Positions 1-11,055 of a stretch of DNA of 64,000 bases are shown one piece after another. Position numbers and translations under genes: made by a program. Within the stretch, counting starts at the first letter, position 1. Every line of letters begins with the position of its first letter. This stretch comes from Triplophysa rosa (taxonomy: Eukaryota; Chordata; Actinopteri; Cypriniformes; Nemacheilidae). Below the pieces are notes generated by a model. The model did not search any database, was not told the origin of the DNA, and worked only from the letters and a program-made list of their open reading frames with translations. The stretch spans positions 3,542,785 to 3,606,784 of the forward strand of contig NC_079900.1 in assembly GCF_024868665.1 (NCBI RefSeq), given 5' to 3'.

Positions 1-566
1 GAACAGAGTCAGCGATCGGCTGTTTTAAGGATTGTGGGGTAAAATTTGGACAAACCCAACTGTTGGTTTAAATTAACCAAAAAATACATGGGTTAAAACA
101 ACTTGTTCATTTTAGTGCCATTTAAGGTTCCATGTTAGTTTGAAATGACATAAATAAATATTTGTTTCTATAATAAATCAGCACAAACATTAAGAAACAC
201 TTGTATTTATCAATAAACGGCTTTAGGTTGCAAATAAAACTTTTTGGTTGCAAGGCCCACTTTGTGTAGGGTGCATCACTTTCCGGCCCCCCAAATAAAT
301 ACTTATAATCTTTAACTGAGAATTTTAATTAATCAAAAAATATATTCAGTTATACAATTCTGGAACATCAATTCTTTTGGTTGGTGGTCTTATTCTTCTG
401 ATGTTTGATTGCATAAAATTTGATATATTGCTATATTTCATAAAATGCCACAAAATCTGTGCCCCCCTGGATCTATCTTGGTGCCCCCCCAGGGGTCCAC
501 GGCCCACAGTTTGAGAACCACTGGTCTAAGGAAGCGTGCAAAACCGTTTCAGGCTCATGTACTCAC
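1..566. repeat. plppr2 intron sequence with hAT-like transposon remnant
   Basis: No exon is visible here; the stretch lies in the plppr2 intron that runs off the left edge. Positions about 245-528 end in 'cagtttgagaaccactgg', which read on the minus strand is the CAGTGGTTCTCAAA type of terminus known from hAT non-autonomous elements. The preceding C-rich run (463-500) fits the sub-terminal part of such elements. The other end is not clear. Confidence 0.45.
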
Positions 567-3500
567 GACGGTGTAAACTGCTGAATAAACACTGAGGGCT
601 GCGTCTTTAGAGGGGAAAGATTTGCGTGCGGACGCCACGATGAGCGGGTTTCCCGTGCAGGCTTTGCGCTCGGTGATGTACTGGAGGTTGGAATGGCAGC
701 CCAGCGCTGTGTAGTTTGGTCTGCATGCCGACAGGAAGTGAGGCGTCTGATTTCCTGTCACCACCTGTCCGGCATTGGCAAAGATGGTGGTGGTGAACAG
801 GCCGAAGGTATAGACACCTGAGTGACAGAACAGAGGTCAAAGGAAAAAAAATAAGTGTGAACATTGGTCATTTTGGTGGTTAACATAATACGTAACTGAA
901 TTATTGGGTATGAATGTAATAGAGAATAAATGTAAGATATATTGTATACTCGGAAAGGCATATTTTTCATTTTCTTAATCCATTTATTACTAATGTAGTT
1001 CTATGAAACTAGGTAAAGTAAATATTTAAATAAATATTAAGTAAATATTTGTATTTTTGGAACTTTATAAATAATCCGGTAAAAAACAGAAATTCTCTGA
1101 CAGGTGGGGGGCCAGAAATACACCCCATGAAATTACATGTTTTTCCTGTTTTTCTTGTAAATTTGCAGTCTTTTTCTGTAATTTGGCCGTATTTTAAAAG
1201 TAGCCTGTAAAAAAAACAGGAAAATTCTGTAAAATTACATTTTTTTTAACAGTATACATGAATAATCTATGAAAAAATAACAGTAAAATTCTGTAAAACT
1301 AAGTTTTTACAATAAGTCAACAGCATTTTCTTTTAAATGATAAAAAATGCGTAAACTAAATAGTGAGCACCTGAAAAAAAAGTCTTTTTTTACTTCGCCA
1401 GTATTTTCTTTCTTTTCTTTCATGCCCTCTCACTTGTCACATTTTATAATTTTAGTTTAAAATATATACTTTAGATTTAAATCATATTTTTTGTTAAGAC
1501 TATACTCTTTGCTTTATCTTATACTCCATATCATTTTTACTTTTACCTTAAATTGTGTTCTTTTTTTTTCATTCTTACTGTGTATGTAACATATACAATC
1601 TTAAATCTTGAATCAAGACAAAATATAAATCATGTTTATTGTTCTATTAGAGCTATAGGTCATTGCTCCTGTTGCCTGTCAGTTCATCTGTCTGTGGGTA
1701 GTTGACAAATAAAACGTACATGTGTTTAGAAAACAAACTAATACAAATATGTATCAAATTAATAAAGAGAGATTTATCGTGGTTGTTAGTTTTGTTTTCA
1801 AAATGTTTGCCGTCACATCACGGGACACTTGTGCGGTTTATTTGCCATGTACCCATGTGTTGAAGTGATACTGTAAGTACCTAAGAAGCGTATGATGCGT
1901 CTCAGCAGCGGGCTGAAGTAACAGCAGTCCGCTGTGACTATGGTCTTCTCCTGCGTGACCTCTGACCTCATGAAAAACACCATCAGCTCTCCAGCCAGAA
2001 TCTGCAGAAACAAATAACACAAATAACAAACACAGGCCAGGAGGAGTTCTGCTTTCACGTGCCAAAACATCCTACACCATTTGTTTCGGAAACGACAAAC
2101 CGAGTTCAATTATGTGTGGCACTATTTGGTGAATACAAAGACTTATAAGTCTGCTTAATTTGAATGGCGTGCAACTAATAATCGCTCCTTTTTAATAAAC
2201 ATGCAGCACCAGAAGCTAATTCATCGCTCTAAAATTGGAAATCTGATGCAAGATAAGTGAAAAACCTCTGATGCACTCGGTTTATACGCCCAACATGACG
2301 CTAAAAGATCTGAAGATACAACGAACACTCACGTCACGTTCACAAGCTTCAACACAGACTGACAGAGAGCGACGTTAGAGATGAGACACGAGGGACAGGA
2401 ACGCGGCGTTCATCTCGCACATTTCCCAGATTAGCACCCGACCGCTGACACAGACTGACAGATCGTGACATCAGTGATGCGTGATCAACACACAGAGCCA
2501 CTCATGAACCGTGTGTGTGATGCACTGGATTGTGAATGTGCGTGTGTGTGTGTGTGTATCGCAGTTCCAGTGTGAATAATGCATTACTGAATGTGATTTG
2601 AGGTGGTTCTCTATAATATGAAGTAGAACTCCACATGCAAACAGCAAGAACAACTTATTACTTCCCATAATGCATCATACATTTTTAACGCCATACTAAT
2701 CAAACAAAATGGACGTTTTTATTTAGATTATTAATGTGTCGTTGCATGGTATTATTTAGGATCATATCAATGCAAATACACATGCAAACACATGACACCT
2801 TTATTCTAAAGTGATGCTGCATGTGATGAAACACTGAAACACTTCAAGTCTGATAATGTGACGTTCTCTCTTTTCATCTCTGTTATAGTGATGTAAAGCT
2901 GATCATAAACAGACTATTTCCTGAAGCTACACGTGGGCATCGATGCCACGCAGAAAGCCGCACAGTTCAGACATATGTCGAGATTTCAGGACGTTCAACC
3001 CTCAGGCGGGCAGTGCCATCTGCCTTACTATCCCAGGTGGCATCGCTGTGCACATACTCCAGTTCTTCCTCTGCGCTCTGAAAATGTGAATTACGGTCTG
3101 TGATGCAATTTAAATGAACATCAAATGAAATCTCTAAATGATATTTACCCTAAAACATCAAGCAGCTAATTATGTTGCTGTTTTAGAATGAAATGCACTG
3201 AAGAATGGTGACCTGCTGATGTCATTCCTCAAACACACATCTCCAGCAGAAAGGCTTGTTTTATTTGATTTTTAAATATCAATGTAGGATTTAAATGTGT
3301 TGTTCCAGCTCAACAGAAACTAGAGCCAAGTTTAAGTTAATACCAAAAAGAATAATTTTATTTAACGATTACACTGCAGCAACAATTTAATACGCTTGTT
3401 GAATTGCGTGCGAGTTAAATAAGTTTAATTCTTACAATTCTTAAAATCAAATCACAATACTGTCTGAATGTAGGTTTGGTCAGTGAATGGTGCCATAGAA

Positions 3501-3963
3501 GAACCATTATCGGTTCCGCAAAGAACCATTCAGTCGAACGTTCTTTCTTACTTTTTACTAATCTAAAGAACATTTTTTCACCACAAAGAACACTTTGTAA
3601 AACAGAAAGGTTCTTCGGATGTTCTTTATGGAACCATTCAGACGAAAAAGGTTCTTGTGGCATCGTGAAGCACCTTTCTTTTTAAGAAGCATAGCCCCAT
3701 GCACATCTCTTGTTTAGCTCAGGGGTGGTTTAATTCTGGGGGGATTTGGGTCACTTAGTCTTGGACAGAACACTGGCTGACGAAACCACAAAAACTGCAC
3801 TTTTTCTACATTTACACTGTCAGTCAATCTCTGAATCCTTGTTCGTGGGTTCATTCCACTCTGCCTGGTATGATGGCTTGTACTTTTAAAAATGTATCCA
3901 TTTCCTATTCATTCATTGCTTTCTCATGTCGACTTCTTTGTTTTCACTCAGATCCATTCCTGT

Positions 3964-4058
<95 letters not shown>

Positions 4059-7000
4059 ATGTTTTATGGGGACATTCCATAGACGCAATGGTTTTTATAC
4101 TGTACAAACTGTATATCATATTCCCTACCCCTAACCCACCCCCTAACCCTAACAATCACACACAACTGTCTGCTCTTTTAGATTTTCAAAAAAGTTAATT
4201 CTGTATGATTTATAAGCTTGTTTCCTCATGGGGACAAAAAAATGTCCCCACAAGGACAATTATTTTGGATATTGCCATCTTTGTGGGGATATTTTGTCCC
4301 CATACCGTAGGGTTTACCCTTCCCACACACATGCACACACACACACACAGGATTGGCAGCGTACACTCACCCAAACATACACACATGCACCACATGCGCG
4401 TGTGGCAGGACTCAGGAAAGGAGGGAGACAGATCCATGTGGTCTCACAATCTGTTCCCTCATGCTCGCAATGTGAGAGACTTGTGTTTCTTTACATTTAG
4501 GTTAACTCCTGTCATGTTTTGCTTAAAATTCCTTTCGGGGGAATAAAAATAGACACAAAAGTAAACTGCTGGTGTAGAATAAGATATAGTGCTATAAACC
4601 GAACATTTGATGCAAATCCTGAAGATTTCTTCTGGAACTCTGATAAAGTCATTCTGAAGTGTTTGCTGGAGAAAGAGCGAGAAGAAAACTTCTAAATCTT
4701 TCACACTAAAATCAAACCAGAATAATAGAATAAGAAATTTGAAGGAAACGAAAGACATGTTAAGCCCGTTACATTTTCTTGCAATTGCACATTATTTTGA
4801 TTCCAATTAAGCTTATTTTTCCTCCATTTTCTCTTTTTGTTATACTTGGATGTATTTTCCTTTATTATATTTAACCAAAATATTTATTTCAATTCAGCAG
4901 AAGCAACGTTCTGCGTCTCTGTGTGTAATAAGTGTTATTTATAAAAATGAGATTTTTTTTCCATAATGATCATGAGCATTGGAGAGATGCTAACGTTCAT
5001 CATTGTCAATTTGATAGAAGCACCCCCACACCCTCACGTTCTTTCGCTCAGATTGTCCAAAACCGACATCCTCACGCTGAAGGATGATTCATTCACACTA
5101 AAGTTCATTCTCTCTCCACCCACGAGCGCACAGCAGCCGAGACCAACGCAAAGACAGGACAGCTTCATTCCACGAGCTACTCACCGTCAATGTAGGTACA
5201 GCGGCGACCAGAGAGTACACCAGCACCGGGGGCACGTTACCGGTCTCATCCGGTCCGGGGTAGGGTTTGGAGAACGCCTTATCGAAGCAGAAGAAGCCCT
5301 GGACGTGCACGGGGAACGTGTCGGTGTACTCGAAGTAGTACGCCAGGAGAACGGTGCCTGCCATGATCACCAGCTGAAAATAGAACATGATCCACGGTTT
5401 ACAAGAGAATGAAGACACGCCGTCGCAGCGATCACGCCACACGACGGAGGAGTCGTGAGATTGAAAGAGTTACATGCTGTTCTTTCAGAGCATCAGACGG
5501 TGAGAGATGAGAGAGATGAGAGAGAGTGAGAGAGAGAGAGAGAGAGGAGGAAAGAGGCACCGTGGAACAGCGGGAGGGACAGTGTGAATTTGAGCCTTGC
5601 CAGCTACAAATGAGCTCAACAGTGTGTGTGCGGGTACACGTAGGTGTCATTTGGATGTGTATGTGCAGGCTAGGGTGTGAACGCGCTCATTAGCGAGTTT
5701 TAGGGCGTCTTCATTCAAGCCGTTTCTCAAGTCATGCTTCTCTTTAAATCTCTGAAGTACACACAACATGTTGCAGCTCAGCTGTGAAGAGCTACTGGTT
5801 TACATTAACCCCGTCTTGATATTCTAGCCTTGTGGCAGGGTCATGACAGCCCCACGTGTTTTGTGTGGAAACGCATGGTCATTGTTTGTTTATGATGGCC
5901 ATGCGTTCTCATCGTTTGGCCCCGCCCCCTCGTTTCCTCGTTTAGCTTCCCGCCAGTGTTTGATTCCCTACACCTGCCTAGTGTTATTATTCCTTGTTAG
6001 TTCCCCTATTTAATGCCCTCGTGTTTGCTGTCTCGTTTCGGTTCATTGCGTGTGAGTAGATGTTCTTACCTCATGTCATGGTTCCTGAAGTTCTAGTTTT
6101 GTCGAGTTCCTGTAAGCGTGTTAGTTTAGTGTCATGAAACTCATGGACAGAACCCAGATGCAGACAGCTCTAAACCAAAAAGTCTTTATTTTATAAGACA
6201 TGAAAACATAACTAAAAATCCCTCGAGGGGGAAACAGAACCAAAACATGACAAGATAAAAACAAAACTCAATTTTAACTAAATAAACTCACAGGGCAGAC
6301 AAAACATGATGGTGGGGGTCACAAAACGGTGCCGCACAAGACAGCAAACACAAAGGCTTTAAATAGGGAAGCAACTAAGGAGAGGTAACGAGGGAGACAG
6401 GTGTAGGGCCTAAAATAATGATGGGATAATGAATAAGGAAACAAGGGGGCGGGGCTAAGACTCGAGACAGAAGAGCGCATGACATCCAACACAAACACAA
6501 GAAGTGGGGCTGTCATCATCCCGTCCGCCAGAACAAGAGACACAGCCGCTAGGAAGGCGGGATCATGACATTAGTTGATCCTGTCCTTGTTTTTGCCCCC
6601 TCGTGGGAAGTCTTTGTTTTGAAGTTCTTTGTTCTGTTATCGTTTGCCCCCTTGGGGGTTTTTATGTTTTCGTTAATAAAGTATCTGAGTTTTTTCGTAC
6701 CGCTGCCTGCACTTGGGTTCTCTTTCCTTGACTTTGTGACATAACCCTGACAGAAGGGGCTTATTTCAGCCAAACAACAGATCTCTTTTCCCAAGCAAAA
6801 CACTTCCCAAGAACTTGGAACACAAACTTGGTGTTGGCTTTTAAAAAATATTCACTTTGATTATTTTACCCAGATCCGTCAACCCACACAAACACCCACA
6901 TACACCCATCTACCCACACACACCAGACCAATGCTTTCCTCATCTCTCAAACAAATGTGTTTTTTGTATATATTTGTCACCGTGAATAACTAATGGGGTT

Positions 7001-9496
7001 AAAATATTCAGCACAATAGTTTTCCTTGGTAGATTACTGTATATCATTAATATCACCGCAACAAAAATAACTCCATAACATACATGAGTACTACTGTACT
7101 AGTGCAGTAGTGACAGTAGTCCACCAGGGGGCACTCGGGAGCTGCAGTTGGTCAATCAGATTACTAATAGTAACTAAAACAATGTGCTATTACATGGTCA
7201 TGTTTAGGAGAAATTCGTTATTAATTAAGTGATGGAAGCCATCATTTTCTCCTGGCGTTATATTAAAAGGGTATTTCTAAAACAAGTCTAGAACCAGAAT
7301 ACAAAGGTGGACTATTTTGCACACTAATAAACATCCAAGGAACTATCAAGCATTCCTTGACAAGCATTCCAAAACACATAACCCTGATAGCACACATACA
7401 TCTGGTTTATGTCTATTTGATGTCTGCATTTACATCTGCAAGACATCTACAATACATAGTTTGCTCATCTGCAATACGTCTCGGAGATGTCTGCTGTCAG
7501 ACGTCATATAGACATCTAGAAGATGTCTGTAAGATGTTTATGATTTAGAATGGATGTAAAGCAGCTCTTTCTAAGATGTTTAGCAGATGTTTTTATGCAG
7601 CAGATCTCCAGATCTTTAGCAGACATATTACAGACGTTCAGACGTCTCCGAGACGTATTGCAGATGAGCAAACTATGTATTGCAGATGTCTTGCAGATGT
7701 AAATGCAGACGTCAAATAGACGTAAGCCAGATGGATTGTGCTATCTGGGAAGCAACCTTAAATCAACACGGTAAAAAAAGCTTATGTTCATCTGTTATTT
7801 CCTTGGTTAGAAATACTCCAAAATGTTTAAATAGCACACAGCATGCTGGAACATGCTTGGCAAGACTGTGTGAAATGATCATTCAGCCCACGGTGTCAGA
7901 ATCACTCTGAGGGTCTGTGTTCACTCAAACAGCTCTAATGAGTGAGAGCGGGGGGAAGACACTTCCATATGGCAACATGTTTTTTCACGGCAAGACTACA
8001 TCAAATAATAATCATTCTGTTCTAAAGAACCGAGTTCATAAAATGTCAGCTCAGAGTTCATAAAATGTCAAATCGGTCCAATGTTGATCTTGAAGGAGTC
8101 GGGAGACTGAGCAAAGGCTTGCGTGTTAAATACTCCGTATGTAATATAGCCATGTGAAACGTGCTATAGAAATCAATTTGAACTGAACTAAACGCATATA
8201 TATGGACATTTAAAGGGACAGTCCACACAAAAAAAATCTCTCATCATTTACTCAGCCTCATGTCATTCCAAACCTAAATGAGTTTCCTTCTTCTGCAGAA
8301 GACAGAAGAAGATATTTTAAAGAACGCTGGTAACCAAATAACATTAAACCCCACTGACCTCCATTGTATGGACACAAGACCCCACAAGAACTTGGTGACC
8401 CGGATATGTAGGCTTAGTTCAAAGCCTCTGATACAGAAATCTGATATACTGTACGGCCATGTAGTTAATGGCTTTCTTTCTTCTGCAGGAAACAAAAGAA
8501 GATATTTTGAAGAACGTTGGTAACCAAACAACACCGAACCCCATTGACTTCCACTGTATAGACACAAAACCACTGAGACGTTTCTCAAAATATCTTCTTT
8601 TGTGTTCCAGTGAAGAAAGAGTCATATTGAAATCAGGCTGATCTTTTATTTTTAGAGCTCGTCCTGTTGAACAATGTGTGTGATGCTGGCAGACGCTGAA
8701 GGTTGTCTGGAGGTTTGAGTGACAGCTCTTGTTATATTCATAGCTCATTAAGGGCTCTTATTCTGTCTGATGAGCAGAACTAAACAGCATCGGAGTGCTT
8801 CAAACTGAGCGAAGATGATGGATGGAGTTACGAGTTTGAACTCCCATTTATTGTTTTGTGCCATTTTGCATCCTAATACATAACATTCTTGCATCTCATT
8901 CAATAGTTTAGACGCCTGTGTGCCAAATTCTGTGTTTTCGTGCATGCGTGTGGTTAAATAACATTATTCTACTGTGGACTGCTGAGATGTTGTTCTATTT
9001 AAATTAAGATAATTTAGGACCCTGCCGTGTTGTGCTTGTCTTAATTTCACTGTTCTCCCGTTCATCCGTCGAGAGCAGCAGTACTCCTCCAGATTCCCCG
9101 CTGGGTCCCTTTCATCCTCCTACTAAGACAAACCCTTAAACTCCCACGATGCTCGTCAGCGAATGTTTCAAACGCTTACGAAAAAAATTCCTTTCGTTTC
9201 TTAAACCTCTCTGTCTTTTGGCGATCTCTATGCAGCGCCACTATCAAAAGAACGGGAGAAACTGCCCACAACTGCATTTACTGCCAAAACTCCATTGACC
9301 GTGAAAAAGATAAAGATATGGATCTTTCTGCCATGTATCTACATTCAGTCTTTAGATTGAAATGTCTTTAGATCTCACTTAATCGCAGAAGAATGGCTTT
9401 TACTCGGCTGAGATGTGCTTGAAACGAATATTCAAAGACAAATGTGCAAGCACACACAAGCACACACACACGCACACACGCACACACACACACACG

Positions 9497-9552
<56 letters not shown>

Positions 9553-10733
9553 GGCTTTGGTTGACTATCCCCGTGGGGACAGTCCATAGGCGTAATGTTT
9601 TTATACTGTACAAACTGTATATTCTATCCCCTATCCCTAACCCAACCCCTAAACCTAAAGATCATAGAACACTTTTTGCATTTTTAGATTTGTAAAAAAT
9701 ATTGTTCTGTACAATTTATTAGCTTTTTTGCCCCTGGGGACCTCAATTTTGGTCCCCACGGTGACACGAGTCCCCATGTGTTGGTGTGTATTCAGGTTTA
9801 GGTCCCCACCGGGATATACAAACATGAACACACACACACACACACACACACATACACACATCCTTCAGATCTATCTACAGACTTTCTCATAATAAATGTA
9901 ATACATTCAATTAATTCTAATAAAATATCTATTCTATTCTATTCTATTCTATTCTATTCTAAAGAGTAAACTATGATAAAACATAAATTAAGCCCATACA
10001 AAATAGAGAAACATGCGCCCTCTACTGGATCTCAGGGGAAGTACAAAGCTAAAAAAATTCAGCACCACAGACACAAAATTAAACTGAACTGCAACTTTGT
10101 GTTCCTTTTCTAAGAAGGCTGCATTTCAAGTCACTTACATTAAAGCAGTCTGTTTACAGTAACTTATCTTAAATATAATTTTGGTTATATAATTCAGATT
10201 TGACTTTTCTGGCTTACTGTTATGATTGTGTACAGTTCTGAGGTATACATAAAGTCCTGATATTTCACATAAACTCTTTACATCCATGTTGACAACTGAT
10301 TTTATGTATCAGTGTGAGGGTGTGTTTACTATAAGACAATATAATGCTGTATAAAGGCACGTGTGGAATAGAAGCATCTATAAATGATGGCAAAGACGCA
10401 GAAACAGAAAAAAAAGAGATCCAGCTGATTGGTTTCCATAGTAACAGCAGTGGAGGCAAGAGTCATGATGTGTTTATGATGCACATGCAATATGCGCACA
10501 CATACACACACAAACAATAACAAAATAGTCCATTACTATCAGATTATGCTAAGAAAGAAAGAATTTTGGAACAAAGTTTAGGATTAGAATTGAGGTTGCA
10601 GATGAACTCACCTCCACGAACAGAAAACACGGCACAATGGAAGTGCTGCCCTTCACAGCTGGCTTCTCCTCTACTGCCATGATAGATTCTTCTGATGTCT
10701 CTCTTCTTCTTCTCTCAGTCTGGCCTTAGTCTT
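567..10733 (-). CDS. plppr2: Phospholipid phosphatase-related protein 2 (PLPPR2), 5' four coding exons, partial
   Basis: Coding exons on the minus strand: 10612-10680 (ATG at 10680; exon from acceptor at 10733), 5185-5373, 1881-2001 and 567-817; phases agree (0, 0, 1, then 0) and each junction is GT/AG. They give about 210 residues: start MAVEEKPAVKGSTSIVPCF, then a membrane segment LVIMAGTVLLAYYFEYTDTF, the loop with KPYPGP and VPPVLVYSLVA, the ILAGEL membrane segment, CCYFSPLLRRIIRFLG, and VVTGNQTPHFLSACRPNYTALGC. Known family: brain-enriched six-pass membrane proteins related to lipid phosphate phosphatases. The loop and TGNQTPHFL match PLPPR2 better than PLPPR1/5 in my memory of the family. 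The catalytic C2 position reads FPSKDAAL instead of PSGH, so phosphatase activity is not expected. N-glycosylation sites NQT and NYT are present. The C-terminal third lies outside the window. A duplicate of the start exon lies at 34966-35087. Confidence 0.88.
818..1880. repeat. plppr2 intron; AT-rich with palindromic 'ctgtaaaattac' repeats
   Basis: AT-rich intron between two plppr2 exons. Positions about 1081-1320 hold repeated 'ctgtaaaa' / 'ttacag'-like units in both orientations, as in common cyprinid MITEs built from short palindromic units. The rest shows long T/A runs and no exon. Confidence 0.4.
2002..3482. other. plppr2 intron, mostly unique sequence
   Basis: Intron sequence. It has a short (TG)n at about 2538-2560. 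On the minus strand around 2960-3085 a stretch follows a tttcag-like acceptor and stays open for about 30 codons (EEELEYVHSDATWDS...). It has no match I recognise, and it is not needed for the plppr2 reading frame, so it is left unassigned. Confidence 0.4.
3483..3684. mobile_element. MITE of the 'ggttctt / aagaacc' type
   Basis: About 200 bp with many inverted copies of AAGAACC/GGTTCTT (3499, 3522, 3538, 3610, 3650) and ends 'gaatggtgccatagaagaacc' versus 'ggttcttgtggcatcgtgaag'. The whole can fold into a hairpin. This is a common small non-autonomous element pattern in cyprinid genomes. No coding capacity. Confidence 0.6.
3965..4058. repeat. (CA)n microsatellite, about 46 units
   Basis: An uninterrupted CA dinucleotide run of about 92 bp, directly beside the 'gggga-c' repeat at 4059-4320. 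Apparent open frames through it code only His-Thr and are not genes. Confidence 0.97.
4059..4320 (+). repeat. CA-flanked interspersed repeat with telomere-like core, copy 1
   Basis: Starts near 'atggggacattccatagacg', runs through 'tactgtacaaactgtatat', a 'ccctaaccctaac' core (4141-4154), 'agattttcaaaaaa' and 'gtttcctcatggggac', and ends in 'ttgtccccat'. It is bordered by CA repeats on both sides. The same unit recurs at 9553-9820 and, inverted, at 35879-36146. The GGGGAC/GTCCCC ends suggest a small non-autonomous element tied to microsatellites. Confidence 0.7.
4321..5184. other. plppr2 intron
   Basis: Intron with short CA runs (4323-4350, 4375-4390) and AT-rich sequence. I see no exon or clear element. 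The plus-strand open frame about 4966-5412 is only the antisense of the plppr2 exon. Confidence 0.5.
5374..5835. repeat. plppr2 intron with GA-rich low-complexity run
   Basis: A GA-rich simple repeat lies at about 5500-5553, next to the acceptor side of the plppr2 exon 5185-5373. No gene is seen in the remainder. Confidence 0.6.
5836..6757. mobile_element. Non-autonomous DNA element with a second element nested inside
   Basis: Outer ends 'cagggtcatgacag' (about 5836) and 'cataaccctgacag' (to about 6755) are inverted relatives (CAGGGTYATGWCA). The body is GC-rich with an AATAAA-bearing 3' part. A separate segment, about 6131-6569, interrupts it, begins 'gtcatgaaactcatgg', ends 'gatcatgaca' and points the other way. 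It too carries TGTCATGA-like inverted ends. No transposase is visible in either. Confidence 0.5.
7383..7750. mobile_element. Fold-back MITE with long inverted ends (left-arm copy)
   Basis: The ends 'cctgatagcacacatacatctgg' and its counterpart 'ccagatggattgtgctatctgggaa' start inverted repeats of more than 110 bp. The interior repeats AGATGTCTG/CAGACATCT-like 9-mers many times on both strands. It is non-coding and can fold into one long hairpin. The right-arm copy is at 37949-38316. Confidence 0.75.
7751..8211. other. plppr2 intron, no feature recognised
   Basis: Intron between the start-codon exon and the second coding exon. It is unique-looking, moderately AT-rich sequence with no clear repeat end or exon. 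Confidence 0.4.
8212..8625. mobile_element. Cyprinid MITE family 'aaagggacagttcaccc', copy A
   Basis: Begins 'aaagggacagtccacac' and holds two inverted blocks of 'cttctgcag-aaga-aagaagatattt-aagaacg-tggtaaccaaa' around 'ccattgacttccattgtatggacacaa'. This is the hallmark of a very abundant cyprinid non-autonomous element. Further copies lie at 10790-11055 and 11605-11840, with mirror copies in the right arm. Confidence 0.75.
8626..9464. other. plppr2 intron, no feature recognised
   Basis: Mostly unique intron sequence. Open frames are short and have no protein-like composition. Confidence 0.4.
9465..9855 (+). repeat. CA microsatellites flanking the telomere-like interspersed repeat, copy 2
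   Basis: (CA)n with CG interruptions at 9465-9552, then the 'gtggggacagtccatagg ... tactgtacaaactgtatat ... ccctatccctaaccc ... gggga cctcaa ... ggtccccac' repeat (9553-9820), then a second CA run 9827-9855. It has the same architecture as 3965-4350. The mirror copy is 35844-36234, where one CA unit differs by a base. Confidence 0.8.
9929..9963. repeat. (TATTC)n pentanucleotide microsatellite
   Basis: Seven consecutive TATTC units. The mirror copy at 35736-35770 has the same unit number, which is notable because such loci usually differ between independent duplicates. Confidence 0.95.
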
Positions 10734-10789
10734 CTAACACGACAGAAAAACAGAGATCAGGTCAGAAAGTTAACCTCAACAGTACTGTC

Positions 10790-11055
10790 TTAAAGGGCCA
10801 GTTCACCCAAAAATGAAACCGTTGTCACCCACATCTCATTCCAAACCTGTCTGCTGAACATTAAAAAAGATATTTTGAAGAACCTTGGTAACCAAACAAC
10901 ACTGAACCCCATTGGCTTCCATTGTATGGACACAAAACCACTGATACATTTCTCAAAATATCTTCTTTTGTGTTCCACTGAAGAAAGAGTCACATACAGA
11001 TTTTGAATAAATAAATGACTTATTTTTTTATTTTTGGGCCAACTATCCCATTAGG
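10790..11055. mobile_element. Cyprinid MITE family 'aaagggacagttcaccc', copy B
   Basis: Bounded by 'aaagggccagttcacccaaa' and the inverted 'ttgggccaactatccc'. It carries 'aaaagatattttgaagaac-ttggtaaccaaac' and its inverse around 'ccattggcttccattgtatgg'. It lies in the intron upstream of the plppr2 start exon. Confidence 0.8.

Noticed and set aside
2960..3085. Possible extra exon in the plppr2 intron (minus strand, about 30 open codons after a tttcag)
   Set aside because: plppr2 exons on either side already join in phase; no family match recognised.
4137..4154. 'ccctaaccctaac' as an interstitial telomeric repeat
   Set aside because: Only two degenerate units inside a dispersed repeat whose other copy has diverged units; better explained as part of that repeat.
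3870..4198. Open frames coding poly-(His-Thr) or poly-(Cys-Val) through CA repeats, here and at 9368-9695 and 36004-36331
   Set aside because: They exist only because a dinucleotide repeat has no stop codons; all three frames are open.
4966..5412. 148-codon plus-strand open frame
   Set aside because: Antisense of the plppr2 exon 5185-5373; no domain, and the minus-strand reading with splice sites explains it.
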